A stretch of 64,000 bases of DNA from Williamsia sterculiae (GCF_900156495.1 NZ_FTNT01000016.1:28518-92517), one strand, 5' to 3'. Positions 1 to 9,034 are shown, counted from the stretch's first letter. Program-made: numbers and translations. The notes: generated by a model from the sequence alone, not told the origin.

Positions 1-240
1 GCTTAGCCGGGAGACTTCAAACGGTTTGATGTGTTTGGTGTCCAGGCCGAGGTCGCTCGCTTCCTTCGTCAGCGCCGACAGTTCCGCGACGCGACGGGCG
101 TCGTCGGCGAAGAACGCATCACGCGCTGCGGTGAGCTGGGTGTGGGTGTCGACGATGGCGCGGAGCACCTCGACTTTGCGGTCCGCTTCGGCACGGACCT
201 GGGACTCGATAGACGCGAAATCGATCGCGGGTGAAGACAT
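1..240 (-). CDS. Hypothetical protein, N-terminal part (runs off left edge)
   Basis: An open frame starts at the ATG on the reverse strand at 240 (MSSPAIDFASIESQ) and stays open to base 1, so 80 codons are visible and the stop lies outside the window. The visible part is rich in Ala, Asp, Glu, Arg and Leu and contains no Gly or Trp apart from one loop near residue 68, which suggests a long helix or coiled coil. No family recognised. It lies downstream of the AlbA_2 gene on the same strand with a 134-base gap, so it may be the next gene of that transcript. Confidence 0.55.
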   Translation of the reverse strand, partial: MSSPAIDFASIESQVRAEADRKVEVLRAIVDTHTQLTAARDAFFADDARRVAELSALTKEASDLGLDTKHIKPFEVSRLS

Positions 241-374
241 CAGAACTCTCTCTCGTTGACCGCAAAAACGTGAGGTCCACGGACACCGGCCGGTGCCCGT
301 GGGGTAACACAAGTCGTGCGTGGTGACGGCAAAGAAACCGCGCTCGACCGTTCACGATGGTAGCCCGGTGAGCA

Positions 375-1829
375 TCAATCAGGCGGTCTGCTGACCGGCT
401 GCGATTCACCGAACACGCGACCGAGCCACTCACTCGACGCAGGCAACGCCGCCCGACCGAACCCTTCGTCGCGCCCACCTTGGCCGGTGAACACGTGCGG
501 CTCGTCGAAGCCGAACTCCGCGAAGATGTCCACACTTAACTCGAACGATGCGGCCGCAGCGCGCCGGAACTTTTCGTCACCGGCGGCGCCCTCGGTTGTG
601 GTCGTTGTCCGCGCGGGCTGAGTCTCGGGTGAGAACGCTCCGGTGTCGGGCACCAGAAAAGACTCGCGGCCCATGCCTGTCACTTCTCTTTCGGCTACAC
701 CGCCATTGACAGCGCGGCTGGTGTCTCCGAAATGCAGCTGGGCGATGAGCTCTAGTTCACCGGCCGCCCCGGTCGCGACCGCGTGATCCATTAGAAAGAT
801 GATTGCGACGAACAACGACCACTCGATCTTGTCGCTCGGCACGATAGCCCACTGGTCGCCTAGCGGTTTAAGCCTCGGTGGGGCGTGGACTAGCTGCGCG
901 TGCGGTAGAGAAGCATAAGGGAAAAACTGGGCTACAAATCCGCCGCCGTCGTGGTGCAGCGCAAGCGTCGCGTCAGGTGTGGTGAACAAGGTGCGTCCGA
1001 TGGCCGGGCGCGCCATGTAGTAGCTGTGGTGGGGCGGGAAGGCCACAAACGCTCCGTGCCACTCTTTGTTGTTGTCGATCCATCTTGTGAGGAACTTGAT
1101 CTCTTCACGACGAGCGGCAACCCCGCGTGTCCGGGCGCCCATGTTGATTGGCACGGCCGCCACCGACACCACAGCGCCGACCGCACTTAAACTGTGTGCA
1201 TTCCCGAGGAGGTTTCGGTCCCGCATGTAGCTCCTGACGGCTGCCATACCGTTGTCATGGTTGGCGGTGAGGCGATCAGCGAGTTCGACGCGGCTGGTGA
1301 ATCGGTCCCGGTATGCGCGGGCGACGCCGTCTTGTTTCAGCCATCGGGTTGTCGTGCCATCACGGACTGGGAACGCAAGTGTGGTCGCTGTTGGGGACTC
1401 GGGCTGGCATGCGTAGGGTGCGTCGGCGCCAGCCGGTACCTCGATGATCGCGAAGAACGAACCCTCCTCTGTCGCGGCGATGGGATGCACTGTGACGGTC
1501 GGTAGGAATGGCCGCACACGTGCGGTGCGCACCTGGCGAAGTTGCTCATCGATCGTCGCCGGTGGCGTGGTGAACGGTGTTGCCTCGACCGCCCGGTTGT
1601 GGTGGTCATCGCGGATTCCGATCACGATGAGACCGCCGTGGTGGTTGGCGAATGCCGCCACGTCTTTCGCGAGTTCTTCGGTTTCTCTACTGCCGTATGG
1701 CACGGACTTCCAGTCGAGCTGCTCGGTCTCGGGCACGCCGGCAGCGACGGCACGCCCTATTGCCGCTGCGTCGATCTCGGCGACTGTCGCGACTCCGAAC
1801 ACGTCAGCCAGGAACGGGAAAAGCGTCAC
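375..1829 (-). CDS. AlbA_2 (Schlafen-type) domain protein
   Basis: 484 residues from a GTG start. Residues about 35-110 carry the hallmark of the AlbA_2 or divergent AAA_4 family: a Glu-x-x-x-Leu-Asp-Trp-Lys stretch, then ELAKDVAAFANHHGGLIVIG and a following IRDD. In this family the domain is linked to nucleic-acid binding and is often found in transcriptional regulators or mobile-element proteins. The remaining 370 residues are not recognised and have a Thr-rich stretch near residue 410. There is no clear Shine-Dalgarno, so the start is uncertain. It is transcribed away from the mob genes and shares the upstream region with them. The role is unknown; regulation or defence on the plasmid is possible. 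Confidence 0.6.
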   Translation of the reverse strand: MTLFPFLADVFGVATVAEIDAAAIGRAVAAGVPETEQLDWKSVPYGSRETEELAKDVAAFANHHGGLIVIGIRDDHHNRAVEATPFTTPPATIDEQLRQVRTARVRPFLPTVTVHPIAATEEGSFFAIIEVPAGADAPYACQPESPTATTLAFPVRDGTTTRWLKQDGVARAYRDRFTSRVELADRLTANHDNGMAAVRSYMRDRNLLGNAHSLSAVGAVVSVAAVPINMGARTRGVAARREEIKFLTRWIDNNKEWHGAFVAFPPHHSYYMARPAIGRTLFTTPDATLALHHDGGGFVAQFFPYASLPHAQLVHAPPRLKPLGDQWAIVPSDKIEWSLFVAIIFLMDHAVATGAAGELELIAQLHFGDTSRAVNGGVAEREVTGMGRESFLVPDTGAFSPETQPARTTTTTEGAAGDEKFRRAAAASFELSVDIFAEFGFDEPHVFTGQGGRDEGFGRAALPASSEWLGRVFGESQPVSRPPD

Positions 1830-2115
1830 AGACTAATCATCCCTGACCTCCCGCACCATTCGCCACAGGCGACTCGGCCACGACGGCCTGGACCTGCTGG
1901 GTGCCCCCCGGTGTCCCAAGCCTGTCGTTTCACGACCACCAGAGCATCCGCAGCCGCAACGGGACTGGCGTGGTGTCGAGGTCCGGCGTGACCGCCGAAC
2001 GGCGGAATCGCCCGCAGGGCGATCGGCTTTTTCCGCGCCCGAAGGGCGTGGCCGCGGTGACCATTGGACCCGCGCAGCGGGAGGTGCATGTATGCCCCGG
2101 GCGGAGCAAGCTGTG

Positions 2116-2132
2116 ACTTAGCATAGCTAAGT
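2116..2132. repeat. Perfect 7-bp inverted repeat in candidate oriT
   Basis: ACTTAGC and GCTAAGT are separated by ATA. It is the only AT-rich palindrome in the region and lies 200 bases upstream of mobC. It could be a MobC or relaxase binding site, or an operator for the mob operon. Confidence 0.5.
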
Positions 2133-2167
2133 CGTTGTTTACCGTCCCTGGTCGCGGTACGGTGTGC

Positions 2168-2203
2168 CCCAACCGGTGCGGTTGGGTGTCCCCACGGTGT
2201 GGG
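2168..2203. repeat. Two adjacent GC-rich inverted repeats in candidate oriT
   Basis: CCCAACCG and CGGTTGGG around GTG (2168-2186) are followed after four bases by CCCAC and GTGGG around GGT (2191-2203). Tandem stem-loops of this type are common beside nic sites. Alternatively they act as an RNA leader structure of the mob transcript. Confidence 0.5.
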
Positions 2204-2331
2204 TTCGCTGCGCTGAGCCGGACGAGCGGAAGGACAAGCCGCGCACATGGTGCGCGGCCCACGAGCGGACACCTGCGGGGTGTCGAACGACGACCGGCGG
2301 GCCGGTCGCGGCGAGGAAGGGCGGTGTCGTG

Positions 2332-2787
2332 ATGAGCGATGACACTCCCGCATGGGACCGCGAGCCAGCACCGCCGCCGCAACCTCGGCGGTCGGTGCTG
2401 CGACGGCGGCGGGCGAACAGTCCAGGAGGCCGTACGGCGACACCGATTCAGGTGAAGGTCACCGCCGACGAGGACGCGCTGCTGCGCGCCCGGGCACGCG
2501 CCGCCGGTGTCACTGTGCAGCGCTACATGGTCACTCGCGCGCTGACCGACTCCACGGCCGAACCGGTGGACTGGGAGGGCCGTAAGGCGGCGTGGGCGCA
2601 GGCGTGCGAGGTCCGCAACCTGGTCGCCGCGTTGGGCAACAACATGAACCAGATCGCCCGGCAGGCGAACACCGATGGGGAGATCCCCGAGGATTTCCCG
2701 GCGGCGGTGGCCGGTGTGCGGCGGGCGACTGACCGGGTGCTGGCCGCGTTCGGGGAGACGTTCGGATTCGAGGGCCGCGCCTCGTGA
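2332..2787 (+). CDS. mobC: MobC-like relaxosome accessory protein
   Basis: 151 residues from the ATG at 2332, which follows the purine-rich GAGGAAGGGCGG; a GTG one codon upstream is also possible. After a basic N-terminus comes the segment PIQVKVTADEDALLRARARA, typical of ribbon-helix-helix MobC proteins, then VRNLVAALGNNMNQIARQAN, the C-terminal helical motif shared by MobC and plasmid mobilisation proteins. MobC binds oriT DNA and helps the relaxase open it. The stop codon overlaps the start of the relaxase gene, so the two are translationally coupled. The length fits the family. Confidence 0.8.
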   Translation: MSDDTPAWDREPAPPPQPRRSVLRRRRANSPGGRTATPIQVKVTADEDALLRARARAAGVTVQRYMVTRALTDSTAEPVDWEGRKAAWAQACEVRNLVAALGNNMNQIARQANTDGEIPEDFPAAVAGVRRATDRVLAAFGETFGFEGRAS

Positions 2788-4919
2788 TGCCCAACATTGA
2801 GCGCGGCGCGAAGATGGCCGGGCTCGTGTCGTACCTGTTCGGTCCGGGCCGGGCGAACGAGCACACCAACCCGCATGTCGTTGCCGCGAGTTCGGAGATG
2901 TTGGTGGGGGCTGGTGGGTATGGCGCGGTCCTCGATCATGGTGCGGCGTTGGAGTTCGCCGGTGAGCTGGACACTGCGCGGGTGGTGTTTGGTACGCGTG
3001 TCACCCGCACCGACAAACAGGATCTCCGCGCCGCGCAGCAGCGTGGGTTCACCGGGTCGGCGGCGATCGCCGAAGCCACCCACGACGAGAACGTGTGGCA
3101 CTGTTCGCTGTCCCTAGCACCGGATGAGGAACCGTTGACCGAGCAGGCGTGGGCGACGGTGGCGCGCGAGTTCATGGGCGAGATGGGGTTCGACTCCCCC
3201 GGTGACGCGTCGGCCCGGTGGGCGGCGGTGCATCACGGCACCACCAAGGCCGGCGGCGATCACATTCACATCGTCGCCTCCCGGGTGCGTGATGACGGCA
3301 GCGTGGTCAAGCTGTGGTTCCCCGAACCGGGCCAGAGCTACAACACCGGTGACGCGAAACGCTCGCAGCGGGTGTGCGCCGACATCGAACGCCGCCACGG
3401 TCTGCGCGTCACCCAGGGCCGCGCCCGCCAGTACCCGAGCAAGGGATCGTCGCCGGCGCAGGAGAACATCGCCGGACGCACCGGGCGCCCGGAACCGGTG
3501 AAAGACACCCTCGCCCGCACGGTGCGCGCAGTGGCCTACGGCGCGGAGTCGGAGACCGAGTTCGTGCGCCTGGCCCGCGCCCACGGCCTACTGATCCGAC
3601 CCCGGTACGCGGCCGGGTCGCGCACCGAGGTTGTCGGGTATTCGGTCGCGTTGCCGACGGCGCGGTACGCCACCAGAGACGGTCACCCGGTGTGGCACGG
3701 CGGTGGGAAACTCGCCAACGACCTCACCCTCCCCCGCCTGCGCGAGCACTGGCCGGCACCCGATGATGCGCAACGCTCCGACGCCCTGTCGGCGTGGGCG
3801 CACAATCAACGCGAGACCATCGACCCGAACCACTTCCCCACCACCGCGGCACCAGCACCGCAGCGACCGGGGCGCGCGCCGCGCGGCCTGAACCATGCCG
3901 AGGCCAAGGAACGGTTGCGGTCGGTGCTGCGGGAACTCGCGCGGAACACCAACACCGAAGCCGGGTTCGTGCGCGCCGCGGCCGCGCACCCCGATGTGCT
4001 GATCCGGCCCCGATACGCCAAGGGTTCCGACACCGATGTGGTCGGCTATTCGGCGGCGCTGCGACCGCAGCTGTACGCCGACGCCGACGGCAAACCGATC
4101 TGGCATGGCGGCGGGAAGCTCGACAACCGATTATCGCTGCCGAATATGCGCGCCAGCGTGCACTGGCGCCCGCCGACGCTGACTGATCAGCGTGCGGCGC
4201 AGCAGGCGTGGGCGTCGCTGGGGGCGTCACCGTCAGCAGCGGGTGGTGTCGACACCGACCCCGCGCAGGCGGCGGCCGCGTGGCGTTCCACCGTTGACGG
4301 CCTGTCGGGCAACGAGCGCGCCAGGGTCCGTGACAGTTCGTGGGCGCGGGCGGCGTCGGAGACCGCCGGGTTCGCCTCGGCGTGGGCGGTGCAGACCGAA
4401 GGCGACACACCCGGCGACATGTCGCGGCTGGCTGATGCGCTATCGGATGCGGCCGGCGGTGTGCGTTCACCGGAGCAGCCTGGCCGGCGCGTCCCGGGCC
4501 CCGGCCAGCAGGTGTCCGTGGCCGCTCTGCGGCGGATCGCGGCGACCATGCTCGCCGCCAGCCACGACGACCCGCGCTACGCGTGGCAGGCGATGTTCTC
4601 CCAACTCGCCGCCACGTCACGCGCGATCAGTGACGGGTTGCGCGCGCAGGGCTACGAGTCCCGCGCCACGGCGATCGAGACAGCGACGGTGCGCGCCGAA
4701 CGGTCCTACACCGCCCAGGCACCCGCCGCCGCGCCCGATCGGGCACCCGCCGACCGGCCCATGTCCGACGCTCAGCGCGCCGCACGCATGGCCCGGGTCA
4801 GTCACCCCACAGACCCGACCCGGGCCGCTCAGCAGCGCTCACAGCATGATCCACACCGCCGCGGTCCGCGCGACGCTCCGCCCAGCACCGAACGGCAGGA
4901 CCGGGACCACGGGCGCTAA
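2784..4919 (+). CDS. Relaxase / mobilisation nuclease
   Basis: The start is GTG 2784 or ATG 2787, both overlapping the mobC stop. 711 residues. The N-terminal 230 residues carry the relaxase fold: a candidate nucleophile tyrosine at about 17 (LVSYLFGPGR), then NVWHCSLSLAPDEEPL, and the metal-binding motif GGDHIHIVASRVRDDG at about residues 157-173. This is the MOBP-like arrangement seen in actinobacterial relaxases. Residues of about 260-330 and 395-465 are an internal duplication: both copies have IRPRYA.GS..DVVGYS and WHGGGKL with LPR or LPN after it. The C-terminal third is Ala/Arg rich. It nicks oriT and pilots DNA to the coupling ATPase encoded at 7-9 kb on the other strand. Confidence 0.85.
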   Translation: MMPNIERGAKMAGLVSYLFGPGRANEHTNPHVVAASSEMLVGAGGYGAVLDHGAALEFAGELDTARVVFGTRVTRTDKQDLRAAQQRGFTGSAAIAEATHDENVWHCSLSLAPDEEPLTEQAWATVAREFMGEMGFDSPGDASARWAAVHHGTTKAGGDHIHIVASRVRDDGSVVKLWFPEPGQSYNTGDAKRSQRVCADIERRHGLRVTQGRARQYPSKGSSPAQENIAGRTGRPEPVKDTLARTVRAVAYGAESETEFVRLARAHGLLIRPRYAAGSRTEVVGYSVALPTARYATRDGHPVWHGGGKLANDLTLPRLREHWPAPDDAQRSDALSAWAHNQRETIDPNHFPTTAAPAPQRPGRAPRGLNHAEAKERLRSVLRELARNTNTEAGFVRAAAAHPDVLIRPRYAKGSDTDVVGYSAALRPQLYADADGKPIWHGGGKLDNRLSLPNMRASVHWRPPTLTDQRAAQQAWASLGASPSAAGGVDTDPAQAAAAWRSTVDGLSGNERARVRDSSWARAASETAGFASAWAVQTEGDTPGDMSRLADALSDAAGGVRSPEQPGRRVPGPGQQVSVAALRRIAATMLAASHDDPRYAWQAMFSQLAATSRAISDGLRAQGYESRATAIETATVRAERSYTAQAPAAAPDRAPADRPMSDAQRAARMARVSHPTDPTRAAQQRSQHDPHRRGPRDAPPSTERQDRDHGR

Positions 4920-4969
4920 CCGCCGAGACGGATGAACGGTCATCGCGCTGCATCACCTCTCAACGCGAC

Positions 4970-5003
4970 GATGCCCCGCACACCGTGGGGTGTGCGGGGC
5001 ATC
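4970..5003. terminator. Bidirectional terminator hairpin
   Basis: A perfect 15-bp stem (GATGCCCCGCACACC and its complement) with a 4-base loop lies between the converging relaxase gene and the small secreted-protein gene. There is no T-run, which is usual in high-GC actinobacteria. Confidence 0.75.
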
Positions 5004-5040
5004 TGGTCGGTCCGTTCGACGCTCGACGACGTCGTTCCTC

Positions 5041-5313
5041 CTACGCGGCGTAGGGCGAGGTATAGAACCACTGCCCGCCTGCGGGCCAGCAGGTGTAGTC
5101 CCACCCGCCCCCGCCGTGGGAGTGGTAGTACGCGGCGTTGTTGGCGGCTTTGGCCTGACACTGTGCGAGCGTCGCCGAGCCGATCGGGTACCCGGGATTC
5201 GCCGACGCGGTGCCTGCGCCGACGGTGACCGCGCCGGTGACGACCGCGGCACCGATTCCGAGTGCCGCGACGGCGCCGGCGAGCTGGCGGCGGCCTGTGG
5301 TGAGTGTTTTCAT
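5041..5313 (-). CDS. Small secreted protein
   Basis: The start chosen is the ATG at 5313, preceded by AAAGAGGGAACTGCA; the longer frame upstream has no ribosome site. 90 residues: basic N-terminus MKTLTTGRRQ, a hydrophobic stretch to about residue 35 and a likely signal-peptidase site after ASA. The mature peptide of about 52 residues is rich in Gly, Tyr and Trp and has two cysteines (ATLAQCQ and DYTCWP) that could form a disulphide. No family recognised. It is the last gene of the transfer operon strand and ends at a shared terminator. An exported protein at the end of a type IV secretion operon could act on the cell surface, but this is only inference. Confidence 0.7.
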   Translation of the reverse strand: MKTLTTGRRQLAGAVAALGIGAAVVTGAVTVGAGTASANPGYPIGSATLAQCQAKAANNAAYYHSHGGGGWDYTCWPAGGQWFYTSPYAA

Positions 5314-5490
5314 TGCAGTTCCCTCTTTCCAGTGGGGGTGTGTGACGGGGATGGGTCGGCGGCTACCGGCCCATCCCCTTTTCTCGGCCGACGGACGGTC
5401 CGGGGCCAGCTGTGGGGTGGGCGGTGTCAGTGCCCGTTGCGTTGGCGGCGTCTCGCGGGTGTGAGGAATCACCGACCCGGGCGGTGGGCC

Positions 5491-6459
5491 TCACAGGCCG
5501 CGACCTTTCTGTCGGCCGACCGACGCCGCCCGCCCTGCTTTGGGGTGGGTGGTGTCTTTGGTCTTGGCGTTGGCGGCGTCGCGGGGATGGGTGGGGTGAC
5601 TCACCGCGGCGATGGCCGCGGCCCGTCCCGCGGCGGTGGTGCCGGCGTACTCGGCGACCCGCTCGGCGCGGGTGAGCGTCGACGCCGCTTCGACGGCCGC
5701 GCCGCTGTCACCAGGTCGGGGTGGCGGTGTGTTCTGCTCGTCGTCGACGACCAGACCGTCGGCGGCGTCGCGGGCGTCGTCGGATCGCTGCGCGGTGTCG
5801 CGTTCGATGCGTTCGGCCTGGTCGGCGTCGCCGAGCATCCCGGTGATGCGTTCACCGTCGCGGTCGGCTTCGGTGTCGGCGGTGGCCTTGTCGGCGCCGT
5901 TGTCGGCCCACCACTGGGCGCGGGCGTCGACGACCTGCTCGGCGGCCTGGTCGCGGGGTTGCGCGAGCAGCTCGTTGAGGTCGAGGCCGTAGTCGCTGAG
6001 TTCGGCGGCGATGTTGTCACGCATCTGGTGGGCTTGCTCGCTGCGGCTGGCCCACCGGTCCGCGGCACGGTAGGTGTCGATGATGTCGCCGCCGTCCGCG
6101 CGGAGCATCCAGGCGCGGTCCTGATCGGCGTCACCGATACGGGATGGGTCGACGCCGTGGGTGCGCAGCTCGTGGTCGACGAGTTGCCCGTATTCCGCGG
6201 ATTCCCATATCGCCCCCGGTTGTCGGGGTACGGCCAGTTCAGTGCTCGGCTCCGACGGTGTCGGCGACGGGTCGCGCACGTCGACACCCGTTGTGCGATC
6301 GGTGTCGCGGTCTGACGTCGTCCGGTTCTGCGCCCAGCCGCGGCGGGCGCGGGCGCGGAAATACGCTTCCACGAGCGAGCCCACGGTCGACATCGCGGTG
6401 GCGATGGTGCGTTCCATGTCGCCGACAAGTTCTCGTTCTTCGTGTTCGTGGTGTTCCAT
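5491..6459 (-). CDS. Hypothetical transfer-region protein, charged and helical
   Basis: 322 residues, ATG at 6459 with TAGGAGAACACCGGA just upstream. Acidic N-terminus (MEHHEHEERELVGDM), then a helical segment and a long Asp/Arg/Ala-rich body with no hydrophobic stretch, so it is cytoplasmic. The short motif AAAIAAVSHPTHPRDAANAK near residue 285 resembles the MARVSHPTDPTRAAQ segment of the relaxase C-terminus, which may mean a shared partner or a common origin of the two tails. It lies 12 bases after the DUF4913-like gene. No enzymatic motif seen. A relaxosome or coupling-protein partner is possible. Confidence 0.6.
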   Translation of the reverse strand: MEHHEHEERELVGDMERTIATAMSTVGSLVEAYFRARARRGWAQNRTTSDRDTDRTTGVDVRDPSPTPSEPSTELAVPRQPGAIWESAEYGQLVDHELRTHGVDPSRIGDADQDRAWMLRADGGDIIDTYRAADRWASRSEQAHQMRDNIAAELSDYGLDLNELLAQPRDQAAEQVVDARAQWWADNGADKATADTEADRDGERITGMLGDADQAERIERDTAQRSDDARDAADGLVVDDEQNTPPPRPGDSGAAVEAASTLTRAERVAEYAGTTAAGRAAAIAAVSHPTHPRDAANAKTKDTTHPKAGRAASVGRQKGRGL

Positions 6460-6471
6460 TCCGGTGTTCTC

Positions 6472-6975
6472 CTATTCAGGGGTGGTGGGTGTGTCGCCGG
6501 CCATCAGTTGGCGCAGGATCTCGTCTTCCATGCGGGTGACGGGCAGCTTGTCGAGTGGTGGGTGGTGCCCGCGTTCGACCGAGCAGCCGGCGAACGGGCC
6601 CTTCTCGTGGAAGATCACCGCCATCTGCCGGTCGGCGTGTTCGATCCACCACGTGCTCATGCCGGTGCCGGGGTCCTGGCGCAGCTGCTCGTATGCCCGC
6701 CACAGCGCCTCGAACCGGTCCATCACTTCGGGGTGGTCCATGTACTGCGGGCACCACCGAAACTCGGGATCGGTGATCACGTCGCGCACGTACACGTAGA
6801 CCAGGTGCTCCTCGACGAACGCGTACACCGAGTCGAACGCGGGTTCGTTGTCGCCCTGTCCATCGCTGCCCCGCTTCTGCTCGGCTTTCGCGGACCGCTG
6901 CGGTTGCCGAGCAGTCTTCTTCGGCTTCTTTTCGGCATCGTCGTCGTCGGCAAGCCAGTCGTCGTCGTCGATCAC
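6472..6975 (-). CDS. DUF4913-like protein
   Basis: The GTG at 6975 (VIDDDDWLADDDD) is preceded by GAAAGGACACC and lies downstream of the coupling-protein stop, so it is preferred to the ATG at 7041 that would overlap that gene. 167 residues: an acidic and lysine-rich disordered N-terminus, then a compact domain with FRWCPQYMDHPEVMDRFEAL, WRAYEQLR and STWWIEHADRQMAVIF. This pattern of Trp-Cys, a Trp-Arg-Ala helix and a Trp-Trp turn matches the actinobacterial DUF4913 family as I remember it. The family commonly lies beside coupling-protein genes on plasmids and integrative elements. Function unknown. Confidence 0.65.
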   Translation of the reverse strand: MIDDDDWLADDDDAEKKPKKTARQPQRSAKAEQKRGSDGQGDNEPAFDSVYAFVEEHLVYVYVRDVITDPEFRWCPQYMDHPEVMDRFEALWRAYEQLRQDPGTGMSTWWIEHADRQMAVIFHEKGPFAGCSVERGHHPPLDKLPVTRMEDEILRQLMAGDTPTTPE

Positions 6976-6997
6976 GGGTGTGGTGTCCTTTCTGTGG

Positions 6998-9034
6998 TCA
7001 CGCCGCGGTGTCGACGTCGTCGGGTTCGGTGTCGGTGGCATCGGCCTGGGCGGGGGTGGTTCCGCCGCGTCCGATCGCCTTCGACATCACCCGGCCGATG
7101 CGGGTGGTGGCCTCCCCGTATTCCGTCAGGGATGCCTCAATGAGGTGGGAGTACGGTTTGTCCATCCAGGGAACGGTTTTCACGATCGTCGGACGGTTGC
7201 CGGCGGAGAACACCAACGCCCGACCGCGTGGCCACGCGGTGAGGTCGCTGGCGGTGAAGATGGGTTCGCGGGAGATGTGGCGGCTGGTGGTGTGTGAGTC
7301 ACGCGTTTTGGTGACGCTCACGACCTCTCGGTCGTAGTCGCCGCACAGTTTCGCCAGGGATTCGAGGAAACCGTTTTCTTTGTTGTTGCCGCCGTAGACG
7401 AACACGTTGGCCGCGCCCATGAGCTGTTTCATGCCGTCTTCGCCCCATACCCGCACACCTTGGGACCACGACTGCAACACCGTCATGATGTGAATTCCGC
7501 GAGACCCGTAGTGGGAGTACAGGTCCGGAAGACGGCGCCACCGAACGGTGTTGGCGGCCTCGTCGAGGGCGCACAGCAGCGGGGTCGGGAGCCGACCGCC
7601 CGGTGATGCGGTCGCGATCTGCTCGGCGGCCTCGCAGGTGGCGACGGTCAGCGCGGCGATGATCGGGCCGACCGATCCCACCCCCTCACGCGAGAGGCAG
7701 TACAGGGTTTCCCCACCGGTGAGTAGCCCGTGCACGTCGAGCTGGGGGCGGGTGTCGCCGTCGAAGGTGGTGATCCACTGGGCCACCCGTTTGGTGCGCA
7801 GGCACCGCGCCATCTTCAAGGCGGTGCCGAAGATGCCGTCCTGCTGTTTACCGGCCAGCCGTAGTTTCGCCGCCAGCCCTTCGGCGATGCTGTCGTAGCC
7901 GTGGTCGGTGAGGATCTGCACCGCGTCCTTGCACCGTTCGCGGCGGGCGAGTCGTTTGTACACCTCGATGATCTGCTCGCCGGCCAGTGCGGAGGCCAAC
8001 AGCAGATTCGCCAGCAGGTCTTCGCCTTCGGGGTCGAAATACGGGTCGCGGCGGGCGGCGTCACCGCCCTCACCGGCGGCGAACTGCTCGGCCAGCGACG
8101 CCGACCGCTCCTCGGGATCGCTACTGACGACCGGGACGGGTGCGTTGCCCAGGGTGACCAGCTCTTTGCCGGTTGGCGGGTCGTCGGCGAGGATGTCGTC
8201 GTCGGGGTCGATATGGTCGTCGGCGCCGCCCAGCGACATCACCGCGGGGTACCGCAGCCCGCCGGGGTTGTCGGTGTCGGCGATGATGTAGCTCAGCGGG
8301 TTCCAGTAGAACCAGGCGGTTTCGTTGGCGACTTGCTGCGGGTCGAACACCCACACTTGTCGGGTGGCCACGCCGTTGGCGTCGCGGAACTCCCGTAACA
8401 GGCGGGTGTGGTCGAGGTTGCCGCGTTTGTTCTCCGTGGCCAGTACGGCTCCGGGTGCTTCGCAGATCGCCGGGATGATCCGCGATGTGCTCTTGCCCAT
8501 CCGTGGACCCCAGATGTCGAGGCACACGTCTTCCCAGGACGCGTAGGTGCGCCCGGTGGACCGGTTGAGCACCGACCCGCCGACGGTGACACCGATGGGT
8601 GTGCCCGGTGAGCAGTACGGCTGCACCGCCGGGTCGGGCATCACCACCTTGAGTTTCGCGGCCTTGTCGCGCACCGATTCTTCGGTGATGCCCTCGATGT
8701 CGGCGCCGGACCCCAGGTGGCGGGCGGCGGTGTCGACGCGGGCTTTCGGTACCCGGTGGGTGGTCCACCACCGCCACCCGGCAACGATCGGGGCGGCGAT
8801 GAGCGCCAACAGCACGATCGCCCACACGGTGGCCGCGACACCCCACACCACTTTCCCTCGCGCGGTGAGGATCAGCAGCGCGATCGGGTTGCCCGGTACG
8901 GTCTGCCCACCGGCCAGATGCAGGGCCAGCCACAGCACCGCGACGATCCCGATGCCGATCGCGGCGAGGCCGGCGTAGAGGCCGACCTCCGAGTTGGACG
9001 GGTTCGCGATCTTGCCCGGTCGGGTGGCCGCCAT
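6998..9034 (-). CDS. Type IV coupling protein (VirD4/TraG-type ATPase)
   Basis: Start at ATG 9034, coupled to the preceding gene by a one-base TGATG overlap; the longer frame runs into that gene. 678 residues. Two transmembrane helices (about 19-41 and 62-86) are followed by a cytoplasmic ATPase. Walker A is WGPRMGKST at about 176-184 and Walker B is LLCALDEAAN at about 486-495, followed by a motif ending LQSWSQ (about 520). This is the layout of VirD4/TraG coupling proteins, which dock the relaxase-DNA complex on the secretion channel and drive transport. The C-terminus is acidic, as is common in this family. It is one of the best-supported genes in the transfer operon. Confidence 0.85.
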   Translation of the reverse strand: MAATRPGKIANPSNSEVGLYAGLAAIGIGIVAVLWLALHLAGGQTVPGNPIALLILTARGKVVWGVAATVWAIVLLALIAAPIVAGWRWWTTHRVPKARVDTAARHLGSGADIEGITEESVRDKAAKLKVVMPDPAVQPYCSPGTPIGVTVGGSVLNRSTGRTYASWEDVCLDIWGPRMGKSTSRIIPAICEAPGAVLATENKRGNLDHTRLLREFRDANGVATRQVWVFDPQQVANETAWFYWNPLSYIIADTDNPGGLRYPAVMSLGGADDHIDPDDDILADDPPTGKELVTLGNAPVPVVSSDPEERSASLAEQFAAGEGGDAARRDPYFDPEGEDLLANLLLASALAGEQIIEVYKRLARRERCKDAVQILTDHGYDSIAEGLAAKLRLAGKQQDGIFGTALKMARCLRTKRVAQWITTFDGDTRPQLDVHGLLTGGETLYCLSREGVGSVGPIIAALTVATCEAAEQIATASPGGRLPTPLLCALDEAANTVRWRRLPDLYSHYGSRGIHIMTVLQSWSQGVRVWGEDGMKQLMGAANVFVYGGNNKENGFLESLAKLCGDYDREVVSVTKTRDSHTTSRHISREPIFTASDLTAWPRGRALVFSAGNRPTIVKTVPWMDKPYSHLIEASLTEYGEATTRIGRVMSKAIGRGGTTPAQADATDTEPDDVDTAA

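Larger units (their letters stand above)
1830..2331. other. Gene-free region upstream of mob genes, candidate oriT
   Basis: About 500 bases without a convincing gene lie between the divergent AlbA_2 gene and mobC. The left part has short GC-rich repeats (gcccgcagggc near 2009 and similar). The right part has three inverted repeats in 90 bases (2116-2132, 2168-2186, 2191-2203). In mobilisable plasmids the origin of transfer is normally a run of inverted repeats directly upstream of the relaxosome genes, which is the arrangement here. No nic-site consensus can be named by eye, so the oriT assignment is inferred from position and repeats. It probably also carries the mobC promoter. Confidence 0.45.

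Noticed and set aside
1826..2443. 205-residue - strand frame across the candidate oriT
   Set aside because: It overlaps mobC and its inverted repeats, has Arg/Pro/His-rich composition and no ribosome site.
4990..6315. 441-residue + strand frame near 5-6.3 kb
   Set aside because: Overlaps two - strand genes with ribosome sites; begins inside the terminator stem and has a Gly/Val-rich random-like product.
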